From the NCBI RefSeq assembly GCF_002946835.1, contig NZ_CP026652.1, positions 3,224,001 through 3,288,000 on the forward strand: a stretch of DNA of 64,000 nt, given 5' to 3'. The position numbers and the translations under genes are program-made. The notes beneath the pieces were generated by a model. That model worked only from the letters and a program-made list of their open reading frames with translations, ran no database searches and was not told where the DNA came from. Shown here in pieces: positions 61,730 through 64,000 of the stretch. Source of the stretch: Streptomyces dengpaensis. GTDB lineage: Bacteria; Actinomycetota; Actinomycetes; Streptomycetales; Streptomycetaceae. The stretch's first letter is position 1; each line of letters begins with the position of its first letter.

Positions 61730-62941
61730 GTGCCCTCGACCGCTTCCCGGCCGACATCCGCCCCACCCCGGAACGCCCCGAGTGCACGCGTCCCGAACAC
61801 CCGGCGCCCGCCGCGGGAAGCCACCCCCGCGGCCAGATTCCGCGCCCACCTGCGCCGTGCGGCCCCCGCGCTGCTCGCCTACGCGGCCGTACGCCTCACC
61901 GTCCTGCTCGTGGTCACCGTGTGGGCCCACCACCAGCACCACGGCCTGTGGCCGACCCTGGCGGCGCAGTGGGACGCGAACTGGTACCTGGGCATCGCCG
62001 ACCACGGCTACGCACACCGCCTGGGCACCGAGCACGACGCGAACAACCTCGCCTTCTTCCCGCTCTACCCCGTCCTCATCAAGGCGTTCGCCGTGCTGAC
62101 GCCGGGCACGCGCGCGACGACGGGCCTGGTCATCGCGGTCGTGAGCTCGTTCGCCGCCGCGTGGGGGATCTACTCGGTGGGCAGCCATCTGCACGGCCGC
62201 CGCGTAGGCGTCCTGCTGACCGTGCTGTGGGCGGCCCTCCCGGTGGGCCTCGTCCAGTGGATGGGCTACACGGAGTCGCTGTTCACGGCGTGCGCCGCGT
62301 GGTCGCTGTACGCGGTGCTCACCGGCCGCTGGCTGTGGGCGGCTTCGCTCGCCTCGCTGGCCGGCCTGACCCGCCCGACAGGCATCGCGGTGGCGGCCGC
62401 GGTCACCGCGACCGCCCTGGTCTCACTCCGCCACGGCTTCTCGGCACGCGCCCTGGCGGCCGCCGCGCTCGCCCCGGCCGGCTGGCTCGGGTATGTCGGC
62501 TGGGTGGGCCTGCGCGTGGGCCGCTGGGACGGCTACTTCGCCGTACAGCGGCTGTGGAACAACGAGTGGGACGGCGGCCTGGAGACCCTGCAGCGGATGC
62601 AGCAGGTCCTGGCGTTCGACTCGACGCCCCAGCTGTTCCTGGTGATGGTGACGGTGACGCTGCTCGCGTCGATGGCGCTCTACGTCCTCTCCGCTTGGGA
62701 CCGCCAGCCGCTGCCCCTGCTCGTCTTCACCGGGGTCCTGCTGCTGATCGTCCTGGGCAGCGGCGGTGTCTACTTCCCGCGCGCCCGTTTCCTCCTCCCC
62801 GGCTTCCCCCTCCTGCTCCCGCTCGCCCTGCACATCTCCCGCGCCTCGGCCCGCTTCCGGGCACTGAGCCTGACGGCGGCGCTGGTGGTCGCGGCGTACT
62901 GCGGCGCGTACATGGTGCTGGTGTGGCCGAGCGCGCCATGA
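61730..62941 (+). CDS. PIG-V-like GT-C mannosyltransferase
   Basis: A 403-residue membrane protein with about nine helices. The first outside loop has AQWDANWYLGIADHGY with acidic and aromatic residues typical of GT-C mannosyltransferases, followed by NLAFFPLYPVL and WMGYTESLFTACAAW, as in the PIG-V group. It should transfer a sugar from a polyprenyl carrier to a lipid or protein outside the membrane. N-terminal ~45 residues are Pro/Arg/Ala-rich and cytoplasmic. GTG start. Separate from, but related in chemistry to, the glycan operon at 4-10 kb. Confidence 0.83.
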   Translation: MPSTASRPTSAPPRNAPSARVPNTRRPPREATPAARFRAHLRRAAPALLAYAAVRLTVLLVVTVWAHHQHHGLWPTLAAQWDANWYLGIADHGYAHRLGTEHDANNLAFFPLYPVLIKAFAVLTPGTRATTGLVIAVVSSFAAAWGIYSVGSHLHGRRVGVLLTVLWAALPVGLVQWMGYTESLFTACAAWSLYAVLTGRWLWAASLASLAGLTRPTGIAVAAAVTATALVSLRHGFSARALAAAALAPAGWLGYVGWVGLRVGRWDGYFAVQRLWNNEWDGGLETLQRMQQVLAFDSTPQLFLVMVTVTLLASMALYVLSAWDRQPLPLLVFTGVLLLIVLGSGGVYFPRARFLLPGFPLLLPLALHISRASARFRALSLTAALVVAAYCGAYMVLVWPSAP

Positions 62942-62957
62942 CCGTGCGAGGCGCCGG

Positions 62958-63590
62958 TCAGCCCATGGCCAGCAGGATGGCCAGCAGGATCGCGCCGGCC
63001 GCCGCGGGGACCATCACCTCGTACGCCCATCGCACGCTGACCTCGCCCTGCGCGCTCTCCTCGGACGCCCTCGCCTCGGACAGCTCGCGCAGGTCGTCCA
63101 TGATCTGGTCGGTCGTGGCGCGGGACGGCGCGGCGGGTGCGGGGGCCGTGCGGCCGAACGCTGGCGTACGGCTGCCCCGGCCGTCCGCCGTGGCGCCCCG
63201 TGCCTGCTGCCTGGCCACCTTCTTGCGGGCGCGCAGGGAGACGGGGATCGCCCACAGCTGGTACTTCGTGCCGGAGGTGTCGACCACCTCGTTGGAGTAG
63301 CCCGAACGCAGGGAGGCGACCTTGCTCCAGGGCAGCACGATGACGCGGAACGGGTTGCGGACGCGCAACCGGTCCTCGTTCGCGTAGACCGCGGGGCGCA
63401 GGGTGAACGCGCACACCAGCGGGACGATGAGGATCAGCGCGGCGAGGGCCTGCCAGGGAGTGCGGCCCTGCCCCGCGATCAGCGCGTCGATGCCGAGCCA
63501 GCCCGCGATGACGAGCAGGAGCACACCGCCCGCCATGCCGGCGGGCGACCGGTAGATCCGGTCCTTCGACTCGGGTCGCGAGGTGGTCAT
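62958..63590 (-). CDS. PH-domain membrane protein
   Basis: A 210-residue protein: two N-terminal helices (~18-38 and ~45-62), then a bacterial PH-like domain (PAVYANEDRLRVRNPFRVIVLPWSKVASLRSGYSNEVVDTSGTKYQLWAIPVS), a disordered linker, and a C-terminal membrane helix (~188-208). The pattern matches the actinobacterial PH-domain (PF10756-like) group of unknown function. ATG at 63590. Divergent from deoC across 107 bases. Confidence 0.85.
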   Translation of the reverse strand: MTTSRPESKDRIYRSPAGMAGGVLLLVIAGWLGIDALIAGQGRTPWQALAALILIVPLVCAFTLRPAVYANEDRLRVRNPFRVIVLPWSKVASLRSGYSNEVVDTSGTKYQLWAIPVSLRARKKVARQQARGATADGRGSRTPAFGRTAPAPAAPSRATTDQIMDDLRELSEARASEESAQGEVSVRWAYEVMVPAAAGAILLAILLAMG

Positions 63591-63672
63591 GGGCCCGATT
63601 GTGCCCGACGCTCCGCAGGGGCTGAGAATGAGCCCCTCGGCGTTCTGCGTCCGACCCGGGGGTGTACAGCCG

Positions 63673-63684
63673 CTACGCGCGTAG
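63673..63684. promoter_or_regulatory. CTACGCGCGTAG operator upstream of deoC
   Basis: Perfect 12-bp palindrome identical to that before deoD. It ends 13 bases before the deoC GTG and abuts a TATGCT -10 (63686-63691), so repression by steric block is likely. Confidence 0.75.
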
Positions 63685-63697
63685 ATATGCTCGGCTG

Positions 63698-64000
63698 GTG
63701 ACCATGTCCACCACTGCACACGCACTCGGCGACGTGACCGCGTCCGACAGCACGCTGCGCCGCTTCCTCCACGGGCTCCCCGGCGTCGACACGGTCGGCC
63801 TGGAGGCGCGCGCCGCCTCGCTCGGTACCCGTTCCATCAAGACGACCGCGAAGGCGTACGCCATCGACCTCGCCATCTCGATGGTCGACCTGACGACGCT
63901 GGAAGGCGCGGACACCCCGGGCAAGGTCCGGGCGCTCGGCGCCAAGGCGGTCCACCCGGACCCGACCGACCGTACGACGCCGACGACGGCCGCGGTCTGC
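63698..64000 (+). CDS. deoC: Deoxyribose-phosphate aldolase, N-terminal part
   Basis: The first 101 codons only; the gene continues past the right edge. It should split deoxyribose-5-phosphate into acetaldehyde and glyceraldehyde-3-phosphate, the end of deoxynucleoside catabolism. Visible text (SDSTLRRFLHGLPGVDTVGLEARAASLGTRSIKTTAKAYAIDLAISMVDLTTLEG) matches the N-terminus of actinobacterial DeoC proteins with the MVDLTTLEG segment; the Schiff-base lysine lies beyond the window. GTG at 63698 fits a leaderless transcript from the TATGCT box; ATG at 63704 is possible. Confidence 0.85.
   Translation, partial: MTMSTTAHALGDVTASDSTLRRFLHGLPGVDTVGLEARAASLGTRSIKTTAKAYAIDLAISMVDLTTLEGADTPGKVRALGAKAVHPDPTDRTTPTTAAVC

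Overview
The window is a 64 kb piece of the core chromosome of an actinomycete, almost certainly a Streptomyces. The evidence is very high GC with GC-rich third codon positions, mycothiol chemistry (mca), an actinobacterial acyl-CoA carboxylase set (accA, pccB and a small epsilon subunit), and several probably leaderless transcripts. There is also an LAxTG class-E sortase substrate and several Streptomyces-type dispersed repeats that carry terminator hairpins. From memory, the gene order from pckG to deoD/deoC resembles the conserved central part of the S. coelicolor chromosome. I see no tRNA, rRNA, CRISPR array, insertion sequence or prophage.

Layout. 1-3.8 kb: PEP carboxykinase (cut by the left edge), a hemolysin III-type membrane protein behind a perfect palindromic operator, a TetR regulator with its own operator, and a Mut7-C RNase-like protein. 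3.8-10.3 kb: a tightly coupled four-gene operon (all junctions ATGA overlaps) encoding a processive glycan synthase, a GT39-like mannosyltransferase, a dolichol-phosphate-mannose-synthase-like GT2/GtrA protein and a secreted copper-radical (galactose/glyoxal oxidase-like) enzyme with an unusual C-terminal Excalibur-like tail. This is the most system-like locus in the window. 10.5-16 kb: a thioredoxin-fold DUF255 protein and a 1073-residue STAND/NB-ARC-TPR protein with two membrane segments and Arg in place of the Walker A Lys. 16-28 kb: mca, greA, a DrrAB-type ABC exporter behind a 22-bp palindrome, threonine dehydratase, MarR, a sigma-like/anti-sigma-like pair, a cystathionine gamma-synthase/lyase, MsrA and a VOC protein.

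28-38.5 kb: zinc alcohol dehydrogenase divergent from an XRE regulator, a secreted subtilisin, a LolD/FtsX-type ABC system, an L,D-transpeptidase lipoprotein and an LAxTG surface protein. 38.5-48.4 kb: DUF2625, a cold-shock protein and DEAD helicase pair, HutH, a GAF-GGDEF diguanylate cyclase, an enoyl-CoA hydratase, a class III adenylate cyclase and biotin ligase BirA. 48.7-54.4 kb: the acyl-CoA carboxylase region (pccB-accE-small membrane protein-maf ... accA), with BirA divergent from pccB. The arrangement makes biochemical sense because BirA biotinylates the AccA carrier domain.

54.6-64 kb: TetR, DeoR, an LpdA-type flavoprotein, a gamma-glutamylcyclotransferase fold protein, an orphan RelE/ParE-like protein, purine nucleoside phosphorylase, a phosphohexomutase, a PIG-V-like mannosyltransferase, a PH-domain membrane protein and the start of deoC (cut by the right edge). 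deoD and deoC share an identical 12-bp palindrome just upstream of apparently leaderless starts, which points to a nucleoside-catabolism regulon in which the mutase between them may serve as phosphopentomutase.

Functions are inferred by reading motifs. No database search was run. Start codons were chosen from ribosome-binding sites, overlaps, -10 boxes and signal peptides and are marked where uncertain.
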